From assembly GCA_051652785.1 (NCBI GenBank), contig JBOFUX010000080.1, positions 1 through 5,131 on the forward strand: a stretch of DNA of 5,131 nt, in the 5' to 3' direction. This document shows positions 1 to 4,997 of this stretch, in pieces. Positions within the stretch are counted from its first letter, which is position 1, and each line of letters begins with the position of its first letter. The position numbers and the translations under genes are program-made. The notes below the pieces were generated by a model. That model made no database searches, had not been told where the DNA came from, and saw only the letters and a program-made list of their open reading frames with translations. Source of the DNA: JAGNZR01 sp051652785 (lineage in GTDB: Bacteria > Fusobacteriota > Fusobacteriia > Fusobacteriales > Fusobacteriaceae).

Positions 1-1077
1 ATAAATACAACAAAAGCTGAAGACACTGAAGATTTTATAGGTAAACATATGTGTGAACTATTAAATATTTTTAGTGAAATACAAGAAAATTACACAAAAA
101 TAAATCAAAAAGATTTTTATATAGAAAATGATGAAATCAAAAATTTAAATAAATTGAGTTTAGAAATAAAAGAACAATCTAGAGAAACATTTGTAGAAGG
201 AATTGCAGAATATTTAGGTTTTGTGAACAAAAAAACAGAGTATTACTATTTCCCTTATGTTTCAGAAGGAGGAGAAATAGGAGCTAATGTAAGGAAAGAA
301 TATATAGGAAGCTTTTTAAGAAGTACATATAAAACTAATACTGAGTATTATGACTTAGGTTTAGAAATTGAAAAAGCATCAGATCTTCACTGGTTTGGAA
401 CAACGAAAAAAGGAGAAGAAATAAATAAACTTTTATATTCAAGAATGGAAGAAGAGGGGAAAGATTTACCTCACTACAAAAATGTACTAAAACAAATAGA
501 GAAAACTCCAGAGATATTAGAGGATTATTACCATATAGAAGTAAAAAGTAAAAAATTATGGATAAAATCCTCTTTAATAAAAATTGGTTTATCAGATTCA
601 GATAAATTATTTGATAAAAATAAAATAGCGTATAGTTATAATTTAAGCGATAAAATAAAACCAAAATTAATTGAAAGAAAAGTATTTTATCCTACTTTTA
701 CGACAGCTGAGGAAGAAGAGTTACCAATAGCAGTACTAGATAAAGCAATATTAAAATGTAGCGAAGGAAGTTGCCCGTTAGAATTAAAAGTATTCTCTCA
801 AAAATTTAAGAAAACAAATAATTTATTAGATGCAACAGTATTAGATTACGAAGGAAATAAATCAATAATCCCTAAAGGAACACTATGCAACAAAAATCTA
901 ATAAATGGAGTTCCTCAAATGTGCAGTGGATATATCTCAACAAATGAATGGGAACAGGGAAGTAAAGGAATCACCTTAAATGGAAACACAGTATTGTTAA
1001 GCAACTGCAAATGTACGTGTAAATGTGGAGGGATACTAACTATAGTTAGTAGTGAAGGAGTAGCAAAAGCAAATTAA
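1..1077 (+). CDS. Partial gene: C-terminal part of a PAAR-like (DUF4280-type) protein
   Basis: The frame is open from base 1, so the start lies outside the window; 358 codons are visible. The Met codon at 49 has no good ribosome site and is probably internal. Numbering from that Met, residues 1-225 are a charged soluble region I do not recognise, with no signal peptide or membrane segment. From about residue 227 the chain resembles a DUF4280/PAAR-like domain: a VLDKAILKCSEGSCPLELKV-type opening with Cys237 and Cys242, an IIPKGTLC turn (Cys280), Cys292, then the cluster Cys320, 322, 324, 326 in NCKCTCKCGG followed by GILTIVSSEG. In this family such domains are thought to cap the spike of contractile injection systems and carry or anchor an effector; the cysteines suggest bound metal. 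Role in injection is inference. No operon partner is visible: everything downstream is broken. Domain call moderately sure, function unsure. Confidence 0.65.
   Translation: MNTTKAEDTEDFIGKHMCELLNIFSEIQENYTKINQKDFYIENDEIKNLNKLSLEIKEQSRETFVEGIAEYLGFVNKKTEYYYFPYVSEGGEIGANVRKEYIGSFLRSTYKTNTEYYDLGLEIEKASDLHWFGTTKKGEEINKLLYSRMEEEGKDLPHYKNVLKQIEKTPEILEDYYHIEVKSKKLWIKSSLIKIGLSDSDKLFDKNKIAYSYNLSDKIKPKLIERKVFYPTFTTAEEEELPIAVLDKAILKCSEGSCPLELKVFSQKFKKTNNLLDATVLDYEGNKSIIPKGTLCNKNLINGVPQMCSGYISTNEWEQGSKGITLNGNTVLLSNCKCTCKCGGILTIVSSEGVAKAN
1034..1051. repeat. 18-bp perfect palindrome inside the end of the PAAR-like gene
   Basis: TACTAACTATAGTTAGTA reads the same on both strands, with no spacer. It lies within the last 50 bases of the coding sequence and encodes ILTIVSS. 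It could be chance in AT-rich DNA, a protein-binding site, or an mRNA hairpin near the gene end. No T-tract follows, so it is not an ordinary terminator. Confidence 0.6.
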
Positions 1078-1244
1078 ATTTAAGAATTTAGGCTTATTTT
1101 CCACTTACAGCTGGTTCAGTTCTATTTACAAGATTATAGAACAGAGGCATCTACATGTATTACCTTTACTAGTGATTTTGTTTTGATGATAACTAAATTT
1201 TATCAGAAAGTTGAGGAAACACAAAGAAAAAAAATAAAAAGCCT
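1078..1244. other. Non-coding or decayed stretch between the PAAR-like gene and the ATPase remnant
   Basis: No gene with a start and ribosome site is visible. One plus-strand frame stays open from 1083 to 1248 (about 55 codons) but has no recognisable motif and ends in TGA just as the ATPase frame becomes recognisable. A small inverted repeat, GTTCTAT at 1119-1125 and ATAGAAC at 1136-1142, is not followed by a T-tract. The stretch probably contains the deletion junction that removed the front of the ATPase gene. Confidence 0.5.
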
Positions 1245-1919
1245 TTGAAAAGTGTAATCGCATTTTGTTACTATTTTGCTTCAACTCATAATTTCATTAA
1301 TATAGAATCTGATTATAAAAAAGTTTTCTTTATTATTGATGATCCTATTTCTAGTATGGATTATACCTACACATATACTTTGGCACAAATTTTAAAAAAT
1401 ATAGAGATATATTTTGAAAAAATTGAAAAACGGCATAAAATAATTTTATTGACTCATAATTTTGAGTTTGCAAGTTTATTAGCTAGAAATAATATATTCG
1501 ATAATTTATATCATTTAAGTATGAATTTCGATTGTAATCATATTTTAAAAAAAATTGAAAAACAATTTATTTATCCTTATAAGGATCATTTACTTAGTAT
1601 TTATAGAATTTCAAGAGGCACAGAATCACCAATACACACAACAGGAAATTCAATAAGATATGTATTAGAGTCGCTAATGAGGTTCTGTGCTCCAAAACTT
1701 GAAAACTTAGGAAAGTTTATAGCTGAAGATAGTATTTTATCAAAAAATGGAGTGATATATGGTCTAGTTAATGACTTATCTCATGGAAATATAGGTGGAG
1801 AATTATCTTTAGTAAGTACAATTGATAAAAATTTAATTGAAGCTTCTAAAACAGTAATTGAATATATTGAAGAGAAATTTCCTAAAAAATTAGATGGAAT
1901 AGATGAAAACACATTATAA
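1245..1919 (+). pseudogene. C-terminal remnant of an AAA_13 (RloC/PrrC-like) ATPase
   Basis: The 224 codons encode only the last part of an ABC-type ATPase of the AAA_13 class, whose full members are several times longer. Visible parts: KSVIAFCYYFAS (residues 2-13), which in relatives directly follows the LSxGE signature; Walker B VFFIIDDP with Asp32-Asp33; D-loop SSMD (36-39); H-loop LLTHN with His71; and a helical tail with SIRYVLE (Arg138, Glu142) and NDLSHG (His180). Walker A, Q-loop, coiled coil and signature are absent. The only start is TTG at 1245 with no Shine-Dalgarno, and an in-frame TGA sits at 1212-1214. It cannot bind ATP alone and is best called a pseudogene. Known relatives RloC and PrrC are phage-defence anticodon nucleases with an Arg-Glu-His triad; whether this one was a nuclease is inference. 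Other AAA_13 defence proteins are possible parents. Confidence 0.8.
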
Positions 1920-1928
1920 ATTTTTTTT

Positions 1929-2020
1929 ATGGCGAGAAAAATTATTAGTGAAGAAGAAAAAAAGTGATACAAGAATTTTTAAAACAAGGGCAGATAAAGA
2001 CACCAAGTGAAGTGCTATAA
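1929..2020 (+). pseudogene. Probable 5' stub of an IS256-type transposase gene, frameshifted
   Basis: ATG at 1929 begins MARKIISEEEKK and hits TGA at 1965. Shifting frame in the A-run at 1957-1963 gives a continuation, KVIQEFLKQGQIKTPSEVL, that ends in TAA at 2018. Joined, this looks like the N-terminus of IS256/mutator-family transposases, which start with a basic MARK-type segment, an EEK helix and an IKT turn. About 33 codons remain of a gene normally near 400. There is no ribosome site and only nine bases separate the ATG from the ATPase stop, so no terminal inverted repeat is kept. The family call is from memory of the N-terminal pattern and is only moderately sure. The broken state is clear from the sequence. 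Confidence 0.45.
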
Positions 2021-2286
2021 AGCAAAAATAGAATAAATTAAAAATAAGAGTAACTACTCAGCTATAAATACTACAAAAAAGAGCCAAATAATAGAAGATT
2101 TATATACAATACTGTATAGAGCTCTCCTTTCTTATTCAATTATTAGTAATATAGGTTATAATTCTACAAGAATATTAGTTTCCAATTCACTTCTAAATGC
2201 ACCTTGAATTTTATTCTTAACCTTCACATTTCATAACTACTCAAATGGAAAGCCCTTCTGTACTCAAAAAAATAAAAAATTATATA
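2021..2286. other. Gene-free stretch with no convincing feature
   Basis: A plus-strand frame is open from 2037 to 2207 (56 codons) but has no ATG, GTG or TTG start with a ribosome site. On the minus strand a short frame ending near 2170 reads KNKIQGAFRSELETNILVEL; it has no start and is preceded by an in-frame stop. Either may be the worn remains of a mobile element or a dispersed intergenic repeat, but I cannot identify it. No RNA gene or clear promoter is seen. Confidence 0.4.
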
Positions 2287-2327
2287 AAAAAAGAGGGGAT
2301 TTCTAAAAAAGATTTCCCCTCTTTTTT
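2287..2327 (-). terminator. Bidirectional rho-independent terminator after the antitoxin gene
   Basis: AAAAAAGAGGGGA (2287-2299) pairs perfectly with TCCCCTCTTTTTT (2315-2327), giving a 13-bp stem around a 15-base loop with a G4/C4 core. Because the stem ends in A-runs and T-runs, it has a U-tract in both directions. It lies 23 bases past the antitoxin stop and would end that minus-strand transcript. It would also stop plus-strand readthrough from the left. Confidence 0.85.
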
Positions 2328-2350
2328 ATGCATGATTATTTTTTTTATCA

Positions 2351-2638
2351 CTAATCCGTTTTTAATTTAGGTTTAAAAGATAAATGTAATTCCAATCCTA
2401 ATCCATCAGCAATTCTTTTAATAAAATCTAAACTAGGATTTAAAGTTCCTTTTTCTAATCTACTTATACGAGATTGGTCAGTTCCAACTCTTTTAGCTAA
2501 TTCTATTTGACTTATTCCCTTTTCCATTCGTGATTTTATTACTGCTGATATAAGTTCATATTCAGGTGTTATTTTATCATATTCAGCTTTCAATTCAGGT
2601 TTTTTTAATTGTTCTTCTAAATAGTTTTCAAATTTCAT
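2351..2638 (-). CDS. HigA-like helix-turn-helix antitoxin (XRE family)
   Basis: This 95-residue protein has an N-terminal helical part (MKFENYLEEQLKKPELKAEYDKI up to residue 23) and an XRE/HTH_3 domain at about 28-85. Helix 2 is SQIELAKRVG (43-52) and the recognition helix is DQSRISRLEKG (54-64). The N-terminal PELKAEYD-type segment before the HTH is typical of antitoxins paired with HigB/RelE-type mRNA interferases. The family neutralises the toxin by direct binding and represses its own promoter through a palindrome. ATG at 2638 is chosen because AAGGAGG lies 7 bases upstream; the longer reading from 2674 would put this site inside the gene. The start overlaps the end of the upstream toxin frame by 11 bases, so the two were translationally coupled. 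The gene looks intact while the toxin does not, so it is an orphan antitoxin that may still act as a repressor or against a related toxin elsewhere. Confidence 0.88.
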   Translation of the reverse strand: MKFENYLEEQLKKPELKAEYDKITPEYELISAVIKSRMEKGISQIELAKRVGTDQSRISRLEKGTLNPSLDFIKRIADGLGLELHLSFKPKLKTD

Positions 2639-2753
2639 TTTGAAACCTCCTTCCATAACTTTTACTGTATTCAATAGCTTTTTCTAATTCTTCTAAAAAT
2701 TCTCTTACAGGAATTTTTCCATTTTCTTTCTCATAAAAATTTATTTCAAACAT
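2628..2753 (-). pseudogene. HigB/RelE-type toxin gene with a large in-frame internal deletion
   Basis: A 41-codon frame with a good ribosome site (AGGAGG, 9 bases before the ATG) begins MFEINFYEKENGKIPVREFL. This is the usual N-terminus of phage-derived Gp49-like / HigB toxins, whose members are about 110 residues. After EELEKA it passes straight into IEYSKSYGRRFQNEI, which looks like the last helix of the family, where a KTP..EIEKA segment normally leads into the C-terminal tail. The central beta-sheet with the basic catalytic and RNA-binding residues is missing. The frame is kept and its TGA still overlaps the antitoxin start by 11 bases. A recombination between two similar ELEKA/EIEKA-coding stretches would explain this, but the parent sequence is not available here. 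The peptide should be inactive as an RNase. Toxin identity rests on the N-terminal pattern and on the neighbour. Confidence 0.72.
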
Positions 2754-2772
2754 GTAGGAACGCCTCCTTTTT

Positions 2773-2802
2773 ATTATATGTCATATAAGACATATAAGTC
2801 GA
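2773..2802 (-). promoter_or_regulatory. Promoter of the toxin-antitoxin operon
   Basis: On the minus strand a perfect -10 box TATAAT (2778-2773) lies about 20 bases before the toxin start. A weaker -35 candidate TCGACT (2802-2797) is 18 bases upstream of it. The element overlaps the palindrome at 2774-2797, which fits autorepression. Confidence 0.6.
2774..2797. promoter_or_regulatory. Palindromic operator for the antitoxin
   Basis: TTATATGTC (2774-2782) and GACATATAA (2789-2797) form a perfect 9-bp inverted repeat with a 6-base spacer. The same stretch also holds CATATAAG twice, 9 bases apart (2782-2789 and 2791-2798). It covers the -10 box and most of the -10/-35 spacer, where an XRE-type antitoxin would bind as a dimer to repress its own operon. 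The binding itself is inferred from family behaviour and position. Confidence 0.7.
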
Positions 2803-2811
2803 GCCTATTTT

Positions 2812-3434
2812 TCATTTTTTATCTCCTTTAAAAACTTCATTAATAATAATCTGACTTTTAGAAAGAATCTTGTTATTTTCTTCTATTTTATACATATTCT
2901 CCTGAATATGAAATAGCCATAAAGTAAAAAATATTAACAATATAGAAAAAATTAAACATATAATTGTAGCTGCTCTTGTTAGTTTAACATAAGAATTGAA
3001 ACGTTGATTATAAGAATCAATACTAGATTTTAAATACTTTAAATCACTTAAATCTTTAAAAGTATCATTAAGATTTTGTAAAGATATGACTTTATTCAAA
3101 ATAGAAGTTACATTATCTTTGTAAATGTTACATGCTTTCTAGTTGGGCTCCAATCAATAGAGTATTTATCTTTTTCTAAATTAGAGATAAACTCTTCTTT
3201 ACTAGCTGATTTAGAAGCAATATCTTTTATCTTAAAGGCAAGATTAACTATATCAGAATTTTTTTTATTTGATTTAACATCTTCTAATAATTTAAATGTA
3301 CTAATATCATAAGTAGAAATATTTTTAGACTTATTAGTTTTGTCAATTACACTTAAATTATTATCAAGACAAATCTTATCACTGAGTGTTTTTAATTTTC
3401 TAAATTGTTTATAGTTTTTAAGAAAGCTATAAAT
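2812..3434 (-). pseudogene. Decayed relaxase (MobA-type mobilization protein) with a membrane-segment tail frame
   Basis: Two minus-strand frames make up this remnant. The first (3434-3108, 109 codons, no start codon) includes NYKQFRKLKTLSDKICLDNN then LSVI, later EEFISNLEKDKYSIDWSPTR then KHVTFT. These match the relaxase domain region with the SD-x-C-x4-LSVI motif and the W...RK-x-ITFT strand. The N-terminal catalytic Tyr and HUH histidines are missing, and an in-frame TGA at 3437-3435 bounds the frame. After VTFT it stops at TAA (3110-3108), while another frame, open from about 3137, continues through KDNVTSILN to the stop at 2812, suggesting a frameshift. That second frame contains a 95-residue reading from TTG at 3099 with one membrane segment (residues about 43-64) and no ribosome site. 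It may be the relaxase tail or a separate small Mob membrane protein. The relaxase would have nicked a plasmid or element at oriT; it is now inactive. Confidence 0.7.
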
Positions 3435-3458
3435 TCAGAAAACATAGATAGTGTATGA
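3423..3458 (+). pseudogene. Possible 3' stump of a gene cut off by the relaxase-bearing insertion
   Basis: A plus-strand frame reading KAINSENIDSV ends at TGA 3456-3458, two bases before a strong plus-strand terminator. No intact plus-strand gene lies upstream to use that terminator. The simplest reading is that a few codons of a former gene end survive here. The frame runs back only to TAA at 3393-3395, so support is positional only. Confidence 0.25.
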
Positions 3459-3460
3459 AG

Positions 3461-3500
3461 ATAATAGGTTTTGTTACAACAGAACCTATTATTTATTTTT
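3461..3500 (+). terminator. Rho-independent terminator with no intact gene upstream
   Basis: ATAATAGGTT (3461-3470) pairs perfectly with AACCTATTAT (3483-3492). Inner pairs TTGT/ACAG (one G-U) extend the stem to 14 bp around a 4-base loop, TACA. TTATTTTT follows. The orientation is plus, pointing away from the minus-strand relaxase remnant, and it insulates the cfa promoter just downstream. Confidence 0.75.
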
Positions 3501-3529
3501 AAAAAAATGAACTAACATTCAAAAAAAAG

Positions 3530-3556
3530 TTGACTTTTTCTATTTTTAGGTATACT
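3530..3556 (+). promoter_or_regulatory. Candidate sigma-70-type promoter of cfa
   Basis: TTGACT (3530-3535) and TATACT (3551-3556) each match the consensus at five of six positions. The spacing is 15 bases, shorter than the ideal 17, so the exact -35 is uncertain. An A-run precedes the -35 as an UP-like element. A start near 3563 would leave a leader of about 130 bases. Confidence 0.5.
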
Positions 3557-3598
3557 TTATTTATATAGAGTAATAGTATTTTTGATAGTTTTTTAGTG

Positions 3599-3622
3599 TA
3601 CATAAAGTATTTTTCTTATGTA
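3599..3622. repeat. Inverted repeat in the cfa leader
   Basis: TACATAA (3599-3605) and TTATGTA (3616-3622) are perfect 7-base arms around a 10-base loop. The repeat lies between the candidate promoter and the cfa start. It could be a regulator site or an RNA hairpin; the sequence alone does not decide. Confidence 0.4.
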
Positions 3623-3674
3623 TCAAAATAGAAAAGAAGAAATTATTGTGGTTAGTGAATTACTAAAAAAGTAA
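3618..3674 (+). CDS. Possible 18-residue leader peptide upstream of cfa
   Basis: ATG at 3618 opens a short frame, MYQNRKEEIIVVSELLKK, ending at TAA 3672-3674, seven bases before the cfa ribosome site. There is no strong Shine-Dalgarno before it, and its start lies within the right arm of the inverted repeat. It is either a regulatory upstream frame or chance. No similarity is recognised. Confidence 0.25.
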   Translation: MYQNRKEEIIVVSELLKK

Positions 3675-3680
3675 AAATTT

Positions 3681-3685
3681 GGAGG
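3681..3685 (+). promoter_or_regulatory. Ribosome binding site of cfa
   Basis: GGAGG sits 7 bases before ATG 3693 and fixes the start; no other in-frame start nearby has such a site. Confidence 0.9.
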
Positions 3686-3692
3686 ATTAAGA

Positions 3693-4811
3693 ATGGATTC
3701 TAAAAAAGCAGTTGAAAGTTTACTAAGTTATGCAGATATAAAAATTAACGGAGATAGAGATTGGGATATATTAGTAAATGATGATCAATTTTATGGTCAA
3801 ATTTTAAAAGATGGTTCTCTTGGCTTAGGTGAGTCTTATATGAATAATCTTTGGGATTGTAAACAACTAGATCAGTTTATGTTTAATGTTTTAAGAGGTG
3901 ATTTAAAAAATAAATATGACAAAGGGATTGTATTAGCAGCAGCAAAAGAAAAGTTAAAAGGTGTATTCTCATCACATACAATAAATAATTGTAAAAAAGA
4001 TATACATCACCATTATGATATAGGAAATGATCTTTTTCAAAATATGTTAGATGAAAGAATGGTATATAGTTGTGGGTACTGGAAAAATGCAAAGAATTTA
4101 AAAGAAGCACAAGAACATAAATTAGATTTAATTTGTAGAAAAATAGGATTAAAACCTGGAATGACACTTTTAGATGTAGGATGTGGATGGGGTTCTTTTA
4201 TGAAATATGCAGCTGAAAAATATGGTGCTATCTGTACAGGAGTAACTTTATCTAAAGAACAGATAAAACTTGGAGAAGAGCTTTGTAAAGATTTACCTGT
4301 AAAGTTTTTATATCAAGATTATAGAGAGGTAAAGGGAGAACAATTTGATAGAATAGTTTCTATTGGAATGTTTGAGCATGTAGGACCAGAAAACTATAAA
4401 ATCTATATGAAAAAGATGAATGAGTTATTGAAAGATAATGGAGTATTTTTATTACATACGATAGGGAGTTCTGATTCTGGAAAAGGAACAGATCCATGGA
4501 TAGTTAAATATATATTTCCAAATGGAGCTATACCAAAAATAAAAGGAATAGGCGAAGCTATGGATGACAATTTCTATATGGAGGATTGGCATGATTTTGG
4601 TCCAGATTATGATAAAACACTTATGGAGTGGCATAAAATGTTTATAAAAAATTGGGATCTAATAAAAGAAGAATATGATGAGAGATTCAAAAGAATGTGG
4701 GAATATTATCTTTTAGTTTGTGCAGGAGCTTTTAGAGCTAGAGATTTATCTCTTTGGCAAATAGTTATGACAAAGAAAAAAGTAGAGAAAATAGACTGTC
4801 GTATTTCTTAA
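3693..4811 (+). CDS. cfa: Cyclopropane-fatty-acyl-phospholipid synthase
   Basis: This 372-residue protein closely follows E. coli Cfa (382 residues) along its length. It transfers a methylene group from S-adenosylmethionine to the double bond of unsaturated acyl chains in membrane phospholipids, forming cyclopropane rings that stiffen the membrane against acid and other stress. The N-terminal lipid-contact domain covers about 1-100. The SAM-methyltransferase domain follows, with HHHYDIGNDLF (105-115), YSCGYW with Cys127, the SAM-binding loop LLDVGCGWG (159-167), GVTLSKEQ (183-190), MFEHVG with Glu228, LLHTIG with His255 and Ile257, DPWIVKYIFPNG (267-278), EDWHDFG (297-303) and Tyr306, then CAGAFRARD (343-351). 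Cys127, Glu228, His255, Ile257 and Tyr306 align with the bicarbonate-site residues C139, E239, H266, I268 and Y317 of E. coli. All key residues are present, so it should be active, peripheral on the inner membrane. It appears to be transcribed alone, from its own promoter to its own terminator. Confidence 0.97.
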   Translation: MDSKKAVESLLSYADIKINGDRDWDILVNDDQFYGQILKDGSLGLGESYMNNLWDCKQLDQFMFNVLRGDLKNKYDKGIVLAAAKEKLKGVFSSHTINNCKKDIHHHYDIGNDLFQNMLDERMVYSCGYWKNAKNLKEAQEHKLDLICRKIGLKPGMTLLDVGCGWGSFMKYAAEKYGAICTGVTLSKEQIKLGEELCKDLPVKFLYQDYREVKGEQFDRIVSIGMFEHVGPENYKIYMKKMNELLKDNGVFLLHTIGSSDSGKGTDPWIVKYIFPNGAIPKIKGIGEAMDDNFYMEDWHDFGPDYDKTLMEWHKMFIKNWDLIKEEYDERFKRMWEYYLLVCAGAFRARDLSLWQIVMTKKKVEKIDCRIS

Positions 4812-4820
4812 AAAGAATAG

Positions 4821-4862
4821 AATTTCATCAACTGGTGTTGATAACAAATAAAATATGAAATT
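4821..4862 (+). other. Nested stem-loop in the cfa 3' untranslated region
   Basis: An outer perfect helix pairs AATTTCAT (4821-4828) with ATGAAATT (4855-4862). Inside it, or competing with it, ATCAAC (4827-4832) pairs with GTTGAT (4837-4842) around TGGT. No T-tract follows either helix, so this is not the terminator. It may stabilise the mRNA or be chance. Confidence 0.35.
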
Positions 4863-4865
4863 TAA

Positions 4866-4916
4866 ATATAGACTCTTAGAGAATAAATAGTTCTTTAGGA
4901 GTCTATATAATTTTTA
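4866..4916 (+). terminator. Rho-independent terminator of cfa
   Basis: ATATAGACTC (4866-4875) pairs with GAGTCTATAT (4899-4908). Inner pairs TTAGAGAA/TTCTTTAG (two G-U) extend the stem to about 18 bp around TAAATAG. AATTTTTAAT follows. It lies about 55 bases after the cfa stop. Confidence 0.85.
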
Positions 4917-4929
4917 ATAGAAAATTTAC

Positions 4930-4997
4930 TATTTCAGATTGCGAAATAAATTTTTTGAAAGAATATTGATAATAATTTATTTCTTATGTGAAATAAA
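4930..4997 (-). repeat. Two hairpins built from TTTATTTC half-sites
   Basis: TATTTC (4930-4935) faces GAAATA (4943-4948), and TTTATTTC (4976-4983) faces GAAATAAA (4990-4997). Three of the four half-sites are the full octamer. The second hairpin starts right after the stop codon of the minus-strand gene and is followed by a weak T-rich stretch on that strand, so it may act as its terminator. A protein-binding role is also possible. Confidence 0.4.

Noticed and set aside
49..51. ATG as the true start of the first gene
   Set aside because: The frame is open back to base 1 and no Shine-Dalgarno precedes this ATG, so the gene most likely starts outside the window.
335..664. Minus-strand frame of 109 codons opposite the PAAR-like gene
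   Set aside because: It lies fully within a well-supported coding frame on the other strand, is rich in Leu/Phe/Tyr as antisense of Lys/Glu-rich genes is, and has no ribosome site.
1119..1142. Inverted repeat GTTCTAT/ATAGAAC as a terminator or tRNA arm
   Set aside because: No T-tract follows, and the surrounding sequence does not fold into a cloverleaf or carry the conserved T-loop bases.
1781..1972. Minus-strand frame of 63 codons over the ATPase end
   Set aside because: It is antisense to the recognisable ATPase tail, with no motif or ribosome site.
2639..2674. Longer antitoxin reading starting at 2674
   Set aside because: It would place the AAGGAGG ribosome site inside the gene and overlap the toxin frame further; the start at 2638 is well spaced from that site.
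3883..4167. Minus-strand frame of 94 codons inside cfa
   Set aside because: It is a shadow of cfa, whose protein matches its family across this stretch.
4452..4634. Minus-strand frame of 60 codons inside cfa
   Set aside because: It is antisense to the conserved HTIG, DPWI and EDWH motifs of cfa, so it is a shadow.
4965..4983. Fur-box-like TGATAATAATTTATTTC
   Set aside because: Only the left half fits the TGATAAT-N-ATTATCA pattern; the right half departs at several positions.
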